From contig JAKCPI010000815.1 of assembly GCA_023213315.1 (NCBI GenBank), positions 1-64,000 of the forward strand: a stretch of 64,000 nt of DNA. The letters are read 5' to 3'. Positions 43,191 to 54,055 of this stretch are shown here, piece by piece. This stretch comes from Euborellia annulipes. Taxonomy: Eukaryota; Arthropoda; Insecta; Dermaptera; Anisolabididae. The notes below the pieces were generated by a model, which was not told where the DNA came from, did no database searches, and saw only the letters and a program-made list of their open reading frames with translations. Every line of letters starts with the position of its first letter. Within the stretch, counting starts at the first letter, position 1. Made by a program: the position numbers and the translations under genes.

Positions 43191-43784
43191 CACTTGATAA
43201 TTCTAGCAATTATTGAAAAATTAAAGCCGTTCAGGCAAAGAGGCTCAAGCACTGCCCAAAATGTTCTTTAAGTAGCTATACTTCTTCTTTCCTTGTCATT
43301 TATCCCGAGTCTCAGGGTATTGCTAATAGACGGGATTGAAAAGTTCGGGTAACTCGTGGTCTCCATTCACGTACTCACAAGAGCCCCTAAGTAAATCAGC
43401 TTTAGGCATATTTTTTCTTAAGTAAAGTTGATATTTTTTTTCTTTTAGAGAGATAAGAAAAATAAATTTCATCTCATCTTTCTCCCTCTGAAAAAATTAT
43501 TAAGGAAGGATGAGATTAACTCACCCCCTTCCTTCTGATATCAATTCCAGGTATAATCTAATTTCCGGTCACCGAGAATTTAAGATGTGCCAACTTTCCT
43601 ATCATATATTTTATCCCTAGATTTTGATTATAATACACCTGGGGGATTCACTTCAGGGTGAGGAAAGAAGATTATTTTTAATCCCGATAATAAATAATCC
43701 CCTTCGTCAAGGAATATAATCATCAAAGAAGGTAATTAATAAACTGCGACTTCTTGTTGATGGATCTGAAAATTCCAGTTTTTT
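43191..43784. other. Unassigned intergenic DNA
   Basis: It includes the 43310-43390 repeat shared with 37925-37995. No coding signal. Confidence 0.4.
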
Positions 43785-43921
43785 TTACTTTCTCTTACCT
43801 CTTATATAGGTTAATATATGTAGAAATCAGTGGCGGATCCAGAGATGTTTCTCGGGGGGGGTATGGGGGGTGGGGGGTCGCACAACACACATTTTTTTTT
43901 TTTTTTTGATTTTTATGAGGG

Positions 43922-43958
<37 letters not shown>

Positions 43959-44686
43959 TTTTTAAAAATTTTTTTTAAAAATTTTAAAAAAAAAATAATT
44001 TTTTTTTAAAAAATTTTTTTTTTTTTTTTTTTTCCCCCTCCCCTGTAGAGAGAAAGTATTGGATTCATGTCAAAAATTCGATGTCGAGATATTGATGGAT
44101 ATACCCGTTTTGAAGTCCCCTGAATCCAAAAAAGTGGTTTTCGCGACATGGCCTGTCTGTAAGTCTGTCCGTCTGTCTGTGTTCAATTTTAAGCATGAAG
44201 GAATTGAGCTATTACGTTGAAATTTTATATTTAACGCCTCTCTGGAGCGTGAAAATAAGTTTTTAAACAAAGTCGGCCAAAGAGTTACTAGTTAGTTAGT
44301 TACTAGTACTTTACTGATGTACTTTTTTAGTTTTTTTCTATTTTCTCTAAATTTGCCCCATCGATTTTGTTTAAAATTCAAAAACCAATTATTTTTTAGA
44401 TGCTCACAAATGTATATTTTCATTTTGCCATTGAAATCTTCTTAAGACCACTTTACTCTTGTACTCCATAGAAAAAATAGGAGAAATGGTTGCCATGTTA
44501 ACAAGATATAAATATGTTCCCATTCTTCCATAGATTTTGCATCTTGAAATTCGAATGTACTCTACTGTCGGAACCTAAATATATGTTAACACAAAAAATC
44601 TGGTGTGACAGGCACAGAACACAACTTTAGATTACCGAAGGTAAGAGAAAGTTGTGTGCTATGCGACCAGTCACACCAGATTTTTT
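43785..44686 (+). repeat. Family A copy interrupted by a collapsed hAT-like MITE
   Basis: The start hairpin at 43785-43825 is cut by CAGTGGCGGATCCAGAG (43830), the left end of the 39642 family, followed by about 150 bases of A/T runs. Family A resumes at 44046 and runs through to the terminal hairpin (44593-44686). Confidence 0.75.
44593..44686. repeat. CTGGTGTGAC palindrome ending family A
   Basis: AAAAAATCTGGTGTGAC is inverted at the far end as GTCACACCAGATTTTTT, with ACCGAAGGT near the centre. It is the intact terminal hairpin of the family. Confidence 0.85.
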
Positions 44687-44699
44687 ATAATCAGTTTCA

Positions 44700-45530
44700 A
44701 ATCGCCATTTTTGGATTTTTCTATAAGAGTTGATCTACGAGAAGCTTTCTCCTTTGTAGTATCTTGCAAAACAATGTCCCTTTATGCCATTAAACCAACT
44801 TTCTAAGATCGATTAGAAAAGTAAAGGTCATTCATAGTAAATAAGCTCACTAATTTGCATAGAAAACCCTTTGCAATTATTAATATTTGGGGGGCTAAAT
44901 TTATTTTTGGAAACACTTTATTATTTAATTTCATTAAATATACCATATTAGCGATTATATTATTCATATACTGTCGAGTTATTCTCGGAATGGTCGAGAA
45001 GAGTGGTAAGGTAGGTGGGAGCTTACTCCCACCCATATCTGCCTGTATGATATTAGCTCGGGTAACTCGTAACCAAGGGCTTGTAGCTTTGAAACATTTT
45101 ATATCGATCATTTTATTTATTTTATTTAGTTTTGTTTTTCTCTTTCTCTTCAAAATAAACTGGGTAAATTCAGTTCATCGAATCGCAATAAATTTTATCA
45201 AAGAGATAAAAAAATATTTTTAACAAAACATGGTTTTTGCATAATAAAAATGAGGTGAGAATAAATGTTTTCAATGCATTTTTTCTTTTATCTTTTAGAT
45301 GCCTCCGAGTGTGTTGTGATAGGCTAGCTGTTTTTGGTCATCCCTTTTGGAGTGTGGGAGTCAATAACCTACTTTTTTTTTATATTATTTCTTTTGATTT
45401 GTTGGAGTTAAGGGGGGAATAAATAAAATCCTTTCATGTATCTGCCAACGTATGATTTTTATTAACTTCAATTCATTATCGAACGTCTTTTAAAGAGAGA
45501 AAAAGTTTACTTATGTAACTAACAATTTTT
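44700..45530. other. Unassigned; possible transcript 3' end at 45300-45440
   Basis: TTTATCTTTTAG at 45288-45299 looks like an acceptor and AATAAATAAA at 45418 like a poly(A) signal, but the open reading after the acceptor is only a few codons. A hydrophobic 122-codon plus-strand frame (44855-45223) has no recognised family. Confidence 0.3.
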
Positions 45531-45537
45531 TCTTTTG

Positions 45538-46195
45538 ATTTTTACTTTCTATATATGAAATTGAAAGTATTGCGATCATGTCAAAAATTTGATGTCGAGA
45601 TTTTGATGGATATTTTGAGGTCCAAAAAAGTGGGTCCCGCAAATTGGTCTGTCTGTCTGTGTGTAACGATTTTAAGCATGAAGGAATTGAGCTACCGGAT
45701 TGAAATTTTATATTTAAGTTAGGTATCCGCCGGGTCACTCAAAATAAGCTTTTAAACAAAATCGGCCAAACAGTACTAGTAGTTTATTGATGTACTTTTT
45801 CAGTTGTTTTCGATTTTTTCAAAATTCGCTCGAACGAATTCAAAAATCAATTTTTTTTTTTCGATGCTCTTTAAAATGTATATTCTCATTTTGCCCTTGA
45901 AATATTTTGGAGCACTTACTCTTGTATTTCATAGCAAAAAGTTTTGAATAAAATTCAAAAGTCAATTATTTTTTCGATGTTCTTTAAAAAGTGTATCAAT
46001 AAAATTTTCTTGAAAATTGTTTGAATTACACTTTACTGATGTATTTCAGATTTTTACTTATGAAATACAAGTGGTAAACTTTGGAACTAAGGTGCTATGG
46101 AAAACTAAATAAATCTCGATATAAAAAGATCTGGTGTGACAAGCACAATACTCAACTTTCTCTTACCGAATCGGTGTCACACCATATTTTCACTT
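45538..46195 (+). repeat. Dispersed repeat family A, long copy
   Basis: It starts TTTACTTTCTATATATG and contains all family blocks, with a duplicated GCTCTTTAAAATG/GTTCTTTAAAAAG segment, ending in a degenerate CTGGTGTGAC hairpin at 46128-46190. Confidence 0.8.
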
Positions 46196-46278
46196 TTGTT
46201 TTTCTTAAGAAAAATTATTTGTGACAAAATAATTTTATAAAAAAATTAGGTCATTAAAAAACGAAAAACTTTTTTAGA

Positions 46279-46546
46279 CAAGGGCGGATCCTGAGGTGTT
46301 TCTCGGAGGGGGGGGGGGGGGAGTAATCTGGTGTGACTGGTCGCACATAACACAATTTTTTTCTTAATTTCGGTAATTTAAAGGCGCATTTTGTACTTGT
46401 TTGCCAGAATATAAATACAAATCAAATTTTTAAGTATTAATTTTTAAAATTTTACATTAAAAATAAATTTTCTTTCGAAAAAATGTATTTTTTCAAATCT
46501 TGGGTGGGGGAGGGGCAATTACCCCCTTTACCCCCTTGCATTCTTG
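46279..46546. mobile_element. hAT-like MITE, 8-bp TSD with one mismatch
   Basis: Left end CAAGGGCGGATCC, right (inverted) CAAGAATGCAAGG. The flanks are tttttaga (46271-46278) and ttttgaga (46547-46554). The interior is closely similar to 39642-39918. Confidence 0.75.
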
Positions 46547-46554
46547 TTTTGAGA

Positions 46555-48047
46555 AGATATATTTAGGATATTTTTTACTTTTTTTATAGAGCCTATTTAG
46601 TTTTCACGTATATCCTCAGGCGGTAGTCAAAATTTTATTATGTATGTCCCTTCATGCCTGAGGAAGGTGGAACGAATAATAATAAAATAAATTGTGATTT
46701 TTAAACATGAATTTTATCCACTTTTTTCTCACATATTTTTTGTTTTGAAAAAAATTTAATGAAAACTAGTTTCTCGTTTTCAAATATATATTGTTTCGTT
46801 ATTGGCTCGTTTTAAAAATTTTTTTCACGATTTTTTATCCAATGTTTTTTGTCTGTTTGTTTTTGTTTTTTTGTTAAGCTTAAATGAACAGGATTTTGAC
46901 CCCAAAACCAACCCTCCATTCCAGTCCGTCCTATAAACGTATATATGCTAATTTTATTTTGCGCTATAAAATGAAATCACAAATATCTTAAGAGAATTCA
47001 CTTATTTCATTAAAATTCTTCATTCATTTTATTAACGCTTAGAAGTAAATAATATAAAAGATGAGACGTCTGTAACCAGAGAGATTTCGCAAATTTTCTA
47101 CGATGGCTTTTATTTGATGTTTCTCTTAAATCCAATTCTTTCTCTTTTATGATTTACTTCGTTTTAATAGTCCATTAGTCTATTTGTTATTCCTTTACTC
47201 CATAATCCAAGACGTTTGAAATGTTCCTTAGGGATAGTTCCTACCCAAAAGGGATACGAGATGTTTATTTACTCAAACATTATTCATTCCTACAAGCAGA
47301 GTCATCGATCTATTAGTGACAGAATTTTTTTTTTTTTTGGAGGCACACTTGAGTAATGTTTTTTAACTTTTCCCCTGTTTTAAAAAGTCAAGTCCCTGAG
47401 ATCAATGTTCTTTTTTATATTTATGAAATTTTCACTTTTCCCAAACGCCCTATTGTTTAATCTTTTAACAAATTATCCTAGCTTCAAAGTTTTGTCGTTT
47501 TTTTTTTAATATTAAAAGGTGTGAAAGGAAAAGGCAAAAGAATTTGAAAAGAGAGTCAAAATAAATGAACTAAAATTATATACGTATATATAACAAAACG
47601 AGGCTGAAAAAAGCATCTTGACTAGAGAGGCACACTTTAACTTGCTGCCTTCTACTCTTTTTGTTCCTGTTTTTATTGTATTAATGCTCTCCTCTTTTTT
47701 TATTATATCTACGTTTTCATGCCATCCTTGGAGTTAATAAAATACACGCTCACTTAAAAAAATAATTCCCTTAAGGTCTCTTTTGTTTGAGTACGAAAAG
47801 TTTTTTTTTACCCACCAGAGAGCTTCCATATGGATGGCGTGTGAGTTGAGTTTGGAAAAAATATTATTATAATATTTTATAATCTAACTTATCTTCATGA
47901 TCTAAAGGATCAGTGGTTTCAGTTGATAAAATTTATTTATTATATTTTGATTATTAAATAATTTAATTATTATTATGTACCAGGTATTATTATTCTTATT
48001 ACATTTGAGAAAATTTCCTTAGTAGCTTTGTCCCTGGAATTGGAATT
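46555..48047. other. AT-rich intergenic DNA
   Basis: An outward pair of CCTGAGGA words (46611-46618 minus; 46657-46664 plus) resembles the foldback centres, but without stems. No gene supported. Confidence 0.4.
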
Positions 48048-48189
48048 ACGTAGATCAACGGTTCCCAACCTTTTTTGATGTGCGGCCCACTTTTTCCGTA
48101 AAAAAAACGCTGAGGCCCAGTGTATATATAAATGTGTGCGTGTACATACATAAGTAAAATGGGTTGGTACAAAATTACTTAAAAAAAAA

Positions 48190-48265
48190 ATGATTTTATT
48201 TATTTATTTATTTATTTATTTATTCTTTAAAATGTACATAGGGCCTCAGGCCCCCCTTAGTGTAC
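48190..48265 (-). repeat. 3' terminus of non-LTR element 2: hairpin and (AAAT)n tail
   Basis: On the element's strand GGCCTGAGGCC forms a perfect short hairpin, then about 30 bases later an (AAAT)-type tail of seven or more units. This is the same plan as element 1 with a different sequence. Confidence 0.65.
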
Positions 48266-48411
48266 AAGTTTATAAAGAGAGGAAGATAGGGGTATATATA
48301 ACAAAAAGTTATCAAAAACAATCCATGTGAAAATTTGAGCATCGCCATCGACAACCGGCTTGAAGGCTGCTAATTCGACCTTCTACTAAAAGCCCGGCAG
48401 GTGTCGAACAG

Positions 48412-50070
48412 TCAGGAATCGTCATTAGGAAGGAAGTGGGCAAGAGCGGCTCGATGAAAACTGGCAAACCTAGTGCATCTCCGGATCTCCACAGGAAGGC
48501 TGTTCCAGAGTCTGCTGGCTGTTACAACAAACGACCGGGACATTGTCCCAGATCTATGAATAGGACAGGAGAGGGTAAGAGCTCTCTCTGACCGTCCCGG
48601 TGTGAGTGAATTAAAAAGATACCGCGGAAGTGCCGATCTGGTAATTTTGAAAAGAAATATGACGAATCTATACCTCACAAACGCCCGCAGATCCATCCCC
48701 AGAAAGTCCCTAACCCGGTGGGAGACATGATCCCTTGGTCCCAGATTGTATATGTACCTCACACACGCATTGAGGGCCACACTTAGTCTTCTAAATGAAG
48801 AGGAATCCGCATTAAAAAAAACTACATCACCGAAGAGGAAGTGAGGAAGGATTAAGGCCCTGGCCAACCTTATGCGAACCCACTCAGGTGTTAAGCTCGC
48901 GAGACGCCTCAGCGGATATAAGGCTCCATATACTCGCCGACAAATCTGGGTGACGTGATCGCTCCAAGTGAGCGTCCGATTGATTACGATCCCCAGATCC
49001 TTGACCTGTTCCGCGTAATTGATTGTCAGGTTGTTGACTATAACAGGAGGCAAAGGCGAGGCGATTGGCCTGGGAGACAGAACAATGGTCTGGGTCTTAG
49101 CCGGATTCAGGCTTAGCTTATTTGCAAGAGACCATTCCGATATTTTACAAATATCGGAATTTATCTTATTGACTGCCGACCCCATGTCACTCCTATCCGC
49201 TCCCAGGTAGATCTGTAGATCGTCAGCAAATAAATGATACTTGGAATGCTGAAGAACCCTTGGAAGGTCATTAATAAATATCGAAAAGAGGAGCGGGGAG
49301 AGCACTCCACCCTGGGGAACCCCGCTAGTCAGTCTTCCAAGAGATGACCTCTCACCATTCACCTCAACCCATTGGCTCCTGCCGGAAAGATAGGCGTTCA
49401 GCAATCTACAGGCTGACCCTGAAAATTTGCAGTTACTATGCAATTTTTTAATTAGTAGTGAATGATCGACTGAGCCGAAGGCATTCTTAAAGTCCAGCAA
49501 GACCAAGATTGCAGCGCCCCTCTCTTCTATAGCCCTTCTACAATCGTCGGTAACCCCCAAAATCGCGCCGGCGCAACTATGGCCAGAACGAAAACCCGAC
49601 TGAAAATCCACAAGGAAGTCAATCCTCTTTAGGTGGCTCATCATCTGGGCGTATATAATGTTTTCAAAGATCTTGGATAAAACTGGGAGGACACTAATAG
49701 GTCTGAAATCCGCATCTGAGGCGGGCGCATTATTTTTAGGAATAGGTGTTACTCTAGCAGACTTCCAGCAATTTGGGAATGTTGACGAAATGATTAAGAA
49801 ATTAAAGATATTGGTAATGACAGGCAGAATTACTGGGAGGAGCAACCAGATGAACTCTAGCGGTATATCGTCACACCCCGCAGCACCGGATTTCAGACCA
49901 GACATAGCTCTTAAGACCTCATACTCAGTGATTACAGAAAAGTATAGGCCATCAGAGTCAGTTTCATTTATGCACTCCGGAAGACAAGAGGAAGCTGAGG
50001 TCGTTCCAAGGAAGTGTCTGTTAAGAGCCTCAAGATCGATAGGGCCCGTCTGCCGCTCCCGCCCCGCCAA
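48412..50070 (-). CDS. Non-LTR 2 ORF2, reverse transcriptase part
   Basis: The 552-residue frame carries RT motifs in order: ADFRPISVLP (about 120-129), GFRSGHS (159-165), LLDFKNAFGSVDHS (catalytic D193; the second D of the common AFDSVDH pattern is G), SGVPQGGVLSP and FADD (281-284), then a thumb region and the terminal RLWNSLPVEIR. The catalytic FADD is intact. Upstream it lacks the endonuclease, which is in the other frame at 50087-51307. The join needs a one-base correction in the six-C run at about 50103-50108. Confidence 0.88.
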   Translation of the reverse strand: MAGRERQTGPIDLEALNRHFLGTTSASSCLPECINETDSDGLYFSVITEYEVLRAMSGLKSGAAGCDDIPLEFIWLLLPVILPVITNIFNFLIISSTFPNCWKSARVTPIPKNNAPASDADFRPISVLPVLSKIFENIIYAQMMSHLKRIDFLVDFQSGFRSGHSCAGAILGVTDDCRRAIEERGAAILVLLDFKNAFGSVDHSLLIKKLHSNCKFSGSACRLLNAYLSGRSQWVEVNGERSSLGRLTSGVPQGGVLSPLLFSIFINDLPRVLQHSKYHLFADDLQIYLGADRSDMGSAVNKINSDICKISEWSLANKLSLNPAKTQTIVLSPRPIASPLPPVIVNNLTINYAEQVKDLGIVINRTLTWSDHVTQICRRVYGALYPLRRLASLTPEWVRIRLARALILPHFLFGDVVFFNADSSSFRRLSVALNACVRYIYNLGPRDHVSHRVRDFLGMDLRAFVRYRFVIFLFKITRSALPRYLFNSLTPGRSERALTLSCPIHRSGTMSRSFVVTASRLWNSLPVEIRRCTRFASFHRAALAHFLPNDDS

Positions 50071-50086
50071 ACCATGCCTTCTTAAG

Positions 50087-51307
50087 TTACTCCAAAGTAC
50101 TCGAGGGGGGAAGCCCCGGGTTAAGGTCTCTGGATAACAATCTCCGCTTTGCCTCTCTTACCAGGGATTTTGTCCTATTCCTAAGTAATCGGAAGGCCTC
50201 AAAGTGAGATGGGAGACCTGTAGATCTCCATCGGGCGTAAGCCCTATCCCTGTCCCTGATAGACCGAGCAATCCCCGCGGAGAACCACCTGCCAACCCCA
50301 TCCCTCACCCTCACTGGCCTTTTCGGGGCAAATTCATTCAGGATTCCAAGCATCATCTCATTGAAATGGAGGACCATCAAATCAGAGTCCCCGTACAGAA
50401 AGATCTGGTCCCACGGGAAAGCAGACGCTCGTCTCAGGAGAGACTCGCGACAAATTCCAGCAATATGTCGCGTTTCAATCACTCTGGCTGACACTCTCGG
50501 GGGGCGTAGATTATAGCAGCAAAGAAGGAGGGAATGATAAGATATCCCCGGGACATCAAAGGTTCCGAAATCAACCACTCGAGAGGGGTCACGCACCCAG
50601 CAAATGTCTAAGAGAGTTGGCATTGAATGGGGAGGAAAGTGGGTGGGACCTGATGGTAAAACTGTGAGATTCAGAGAGCTAGAGAGAGCGGAGAAATTAT
50701 TGAGCGGGGTACTTAAAGGACCCAATAAATTGATATTTAAGTCGCCCATAATAATAGTGTGCTCACAATGGGATACCACGGAGCCGATGATAGACTCTAG
50801 CTCAAGAACGTTAGTGTATGGTGCGGGGGGGCGATAGATAACACCCAACAGTATTGATGAACCGCTAAAATTGAGTTCAACAAATAGGTATTCAATTACG
50901 TTATCGCAAGAAGACAATACCACCTTAGCCCTAATGTTTGATTTAATATAAAAACAAACCCCGCCGCCTCGCCTACCTCTACGGTCATTACGGATTAAAG
51001 TGTAATCCTCAAGCTCAATCAGAGAACAAGGGACCAGGTCATGCAGCCAAGACTCAGACACTCCCAGAACATGAAGCGGACAGTTGCGAAGATAGACTCG
51101 GAGGGTATCGATGCTCGATACAAGACTCTGTGCATTGACATGCGCCACCGTCAGAGATCCTGGAGATCCACAGATCATAGATTGAAGATTCGAATGGGTG
51201 CTCGAGGCCGCCCTGGATGATGGAGAAGAGGACAAGGGAGTGTGCAAAGAAGGGCCAGTTGGGGAGAGAGGATCCGCAGAGGAAGATTCCTGATTGTCAT
51301 CAGCCAT
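50087..51307 (-). CDS. Non-LTR 2 ORF2, endonuclease part
   Basis: The 406-residue frame begins with MADDNQESSS and a Ser/Pro-rich leader, then an APE-type endonuclease: HVNAQSL (N58), SESWL (E85), YRPP (158-161), GDLN (188-191) and SYHS (256-259). The last is usually SDH, so the catalytic aspartate is tyrosine. This frame stops after a C run, and the RT continues in the frame at 48412-50070. The ATG lies inside the end of ORF1 (ATGGCTGA), fitting stop-restart coupling. Confidence 0.88.
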   Translation of the reverse strand: MADDNQESSSADPLSPTGPSLHTPLSSSPSSRAASSTHSNLQSMICGSPGSLTVAHVNAQSLVSSIDTLRVYLRNCPLHVLGVSESWLHDLVPCSLIELEDYTLIRNDRRGRRGGGVCFYIKSNIRAKVVLSSCDNVIEYLFVELNFSGSSILLGVIYRPPAPYTNVLELESIIGSVVSHCEHTIIMGDLNINLLGPLSTPLNNFSALSSSLNLTVLPSGPTHFPPHSMPTLLDICWVRDPSRVVDFGTFDVPGISYHSLLLCCYNLRPPRVSARVIETRHIAGICRESLLRRASAFPWDQIFLYGDSDLMVLHFNEMMLGILNEFAPKRPVRVRDGVGRWFSAGIARSIRDRDRAYARWRSTGLPSHFEAFRLLRNRTKSLVREAKRRLLSRDLNPGLPPSSTLE

Positions 51308-52214
51308 AGTTAATTAATCTTACCTTGGCCACAATCCTGCGTTTACGGATAGCACACTCGCTGCTGTCAAGGGCTGAATGCTCAAGAGATTCACATTTAG
51401 CTTGTGTACAATTGAAACATTTCGGACTACTCTTCTTGTTAGGGCAGTTCTTCTGTTCATGATCCTCAGCACAGTGAGCACAGTGGGGCGAAGACCTGCA
51501 GGCATCCGCTTTATGGCCGAAATTTAAGCATTTGAAGCATTGGAGTATGGTGACATGGTCGGAGACCCAGCACGCTGTCCACCCAATGAAAATCCTGGGC
51601 TTATCCAGAAGTTTGTTTCTAATCTCCGCCGTCGTCTCAATCACTTGCGCCGAGAACTCACGGCCATTTGACGGGTACTTATATACCATTTTTATTTTTC
51701 CAGCATCCTCAGGTTCGAGGTTTTGGGAAACCAGGTTATCCAAAATCTCGGCACTCGGCATATTTGACGGGACACCTCTGATAATAAGTCTCGGATTCAT
51801 CTTAGAATAATCCTTAAGTTCCAGGCCGCTTTCCCCGAGAGCCGAGTTGTTCTTAAGTTTTTCCATATCAACAGCAGTAGCTTCAATACGGATGGACTTA
51901 TTTCCAGATTTAACCATTCTCAGAACGTTTAAATCAGCCTCAGCTGGCTTCACTGCCCTGAGTAAAGCAGAGCGTGTTTCCTCGGAGGATTGGAATTTAT
52001 CGACCGCCTCAGGTTTGGGTCCAATGATGAAATTGGTCGTCTTCAGGAAAGGCACGTATGTCTTAGGAAGGATTTCGACATTTGATGTAGGTTCGCTGCT
52101 GGCTACAGAGGCATAGCTTTTGCGATTCATTTTTTGCAGTGACTCCTCAACGAGAGAACTAACCGCAGTTTTAAATGCCCCAGATCCTAGAGAATGACAA
52201 TAAGGTTTGGTCAA
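51300..52214 (-). CDS. Non-LTR 2 ORF1, CCHC gag-like part
   Basis: The 304-residue frame is a Jockey-type gag. The middle has NPRLIIRGVPS (140-150), the start of an RRM-like fold. The C-terminus has CCHC zinc knuckles CFKCLNFGHKADAC (226-239) and CAHCAEDHEQKNC (245-257), and a third C2-H-C-like block (266-287). It would package element RNA. It continues the zinc-finger frame at 52171-52665 after a one-base shift near 52185-52195. Its stop overlaps the ORF2 start by 8 bases. Confidence 0.85.
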   Translation of the reverse strand: MTKPYCHSLGSGAFKTAVSSLVEESLQKMNRKSYASVASSEPTSNVEILPKTYVPFLKTTNFIIGPKPEAVDKFQSSEETRSALLRAVKPAEADLNVLRMVKSGNKSIRIEATAVDMEKLKNNSALGESGLELKDYSKMNPRLIIRGVPSNMPSAEILDNLVSQNLEPEDAGKIKMVYKYPSNGREFSAQVIETTAEIRNKLLDKPRIFIGWTACWVSDHVTILQCFKCLNFGHKADACRSSPHCAHCAEDHEQKNCPNKKSSPKCFNCTQAKCESLEHSALDSSECAIRKRRIVAKVRLINYG

Positions 52215-52665
52215 TGATGGCCTGGGTAGAATCCCGCGTTAGTATAGAGCTAGCGAGTTCGGAATAGGCAGATATTATAGTCCTGGTACATTTCTCATAA
52301 TCCTCCAGAGTTCTCTCTATCTCATCCCTTTTAAGATTTGTGTCCCTGGAAGCCGAGATGAGGCTGAGGATATTGCTTTTATGACCTATGAGTGTATTCT
52401 GGATATCATCCAGCTTGCTTAGGGACAAAGGAAGTTCCTCGGTCGGAGGAACGTCCAATGACTCCTGTGAGGACAAATCAGGTGCTTCAATGGCCCCTTG
52501 GGGAACGACTAAACCGTCACAAAGGACCTTTTCGCCGGTATCGTTGACAATTTTATGGGTCTTGCGGCAGTTTGAATGGAAAGAGGAGAGACATTTCTGG
52601 CATTTCTTATAGGAGCTCTTGATAGTTTTTTTACAGGTCCCGCATTTGATAGTAAGCTGGTTCAT
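52171..52665 (-). CDS. Non-LTR 2 ORF1, N-terminal zinc-finger part
   Basis: The 164-residue frame starts MNQLTIKC and has C8, C11, C22, C25, H30 and C33, a PHD-like or related zinc-binding pattern, followed by a helical region (about 75-150). A PHD-like start is seen in some arthropod LINE ORF1 proteins. It overlaps and runs into the gag frame, and a single-base change would fuse the two into about 460 residues. Confidence 0.75.
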   Translation of the reverse strand: MNQLTIKCGTCKKTIKSSYKKCQKCLSSFHSNCRKTHKIVNDTGEKVLCDGLVVPQGAIEAPDLSSQESLDVPPTEELPLSLSKLDDIQNTLIGHKSNILSLISASRDTNLKRDEIERTLEDYEKCTRTIISAYSELASSILTRDSTQAIIDQTLLSFSRIWGI

Positions 52666-52869
52666 TTTCAGTGTAGTATAATATGTTGAGGGTCATAGAG
52701 GGGACGAGTCAACAAAAATAAATAAGAATAAAACAAAAGTAATGAAAGGAGCAAGAGGGGAGGGGGAGGGCAGGCCAGGATGCACCGCAGCGGGCTATCC
52801 GGGTGACTGACAGGGAGATACGGCCCCTGGAGTAAAGGGAAATAAAATTTGGTCCAACAGGCAGATTTG

Positions 52870-54055
52870 TAATCGGAGAGAGAAAGAAGCCAATTTCAAG
52901 AGAGATTGCATTTACTTTGTATTAAGAACAAAAAGCAATCTTAAAAACTATGGGTCAGGTTTGAACAAAGTCAATGCTATTTTTGGCCTTGTTTTATGCC
53001 TAAAGAGCGTAAATATTTGGATGAAAACTGGATAGTCTTAGCCTTAAATCGCACTAAACCTTCAGTTTATCTCTGTATTTATTTTTCAAGAAAACTAAAG
53101 TTGAAAAAGTTCGTTTATTTTTATTATTATAAGTAGAGAGCGGAAAAGTCTCTTATTTTAGGGAAAAATTCGCCTTAAAAGTCTATTTTTTAGCCAAATG
53201 GTCGGCAAAAAGTTTGTTTTTGGCAAAAAAGTCGCTGTCAAGTTTAATAATTAATAATATGAAAAAGTAAAAGAAATACAGCCTTGAAGAACTGTAGAAT
53301 TTTTTTTGATAACTCGGACAACTTGTATATAATTTTAATAATTTAAATAATTTTCGAGACCTATTCAATTGAATGAGAGATTCATGAATACCTCAATTCA
53401 GATTTGACTAAACACAACTACTCACCTATTTGTTAAATATAATTTTATATAATCGAACTGAAAAATACGATTGACAAATAATTATGAAATGAAAAAGAAA
53501 TATGAACAGTTTATGCTGAGGAACTTTGACAGATGAAACAATTTAATCTATCCCTATTAGTTCTATTAATTATGTATTATTTGAGGTAATTTTAAGCAAT
53601 AAAAGATTCTAAATAATAAATTTCTAGTTTTATTTGGATGCATAGGCAATCCGAAATATTTGCAAAATAAATTATTTTAATGTGGAAAGCAACAGCTGGT
53701 GTATTTTTCTCCGAAAACTTTATATATTAATTGATTTGGATACAAATCAATTGGAATAAATAGGGACCGGGTCTAAATGGCCTCGATGCCGAAAAAGACC
53801 ATAAATAAATTTAAAAAAAAAAGAAAAAAAACTCAATGGCCTCAGCCGAAAATGCAAAAAAGCATATTACTGTATATTAAAAAATTTGAAAAAAAAGTCG
53901 GTCATAAAAGTCGCTTTTTCAAAAAGTCTCTGCCAGGTAAAAAAGCGCAAAAAAAGTCGCAAAAGTCGTTTTTAAAAATCTCAAAAACGTTTCTTTTTGT
54001 GAGATCAGTGAAGAAAATCTGGAAAAGTCCAAAATTGACAAAAGTCGAAAGACTC
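52870..54055. other. Interior remnant of the interrupted hAT-like element
   Basis: AT-rich, with AAAAAGTCGC-like words at 53160-53240 and 53880-54050 and a SINE body at 53740-53800. The plus-strand frame at 53777-54154 is lysine-rich because of A runs and is not a gene. Confidence 0.5.

Larger units (their letters stand above)
48190..52860 (-). mobile_element. Non-LTR retrotransposon 2 (Jockey/CR1-type), nearly complete
   Basis: A two-ORF LINE on the minus strand, about 4.7 kb. ORF1 (51300-52665) and ORF2 (48412-51307) overlap by 8 bases, and each has one frameshift. The 3' UTR ends in a GGCCTGAGGCC hairpin and an (AAAT)n tail at 48192-48230. The 5' UTR is GC-rich (about 52690-52860). No target duplication could be fixed. 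Confidence 0.85.

Noticed and set aside
44855..45223. 122-residue hydrophobic plus-strand frame
   Set aside because: AT-rich DNA favours F/I/L codons; there is no start context, domain or splice support.
45288..45440. Possible terminal exon with acceptor and AATAAA
   Set aside because: Too few codons after the acceptor to judge, and AATAAA is common in this AT-rich DNA.
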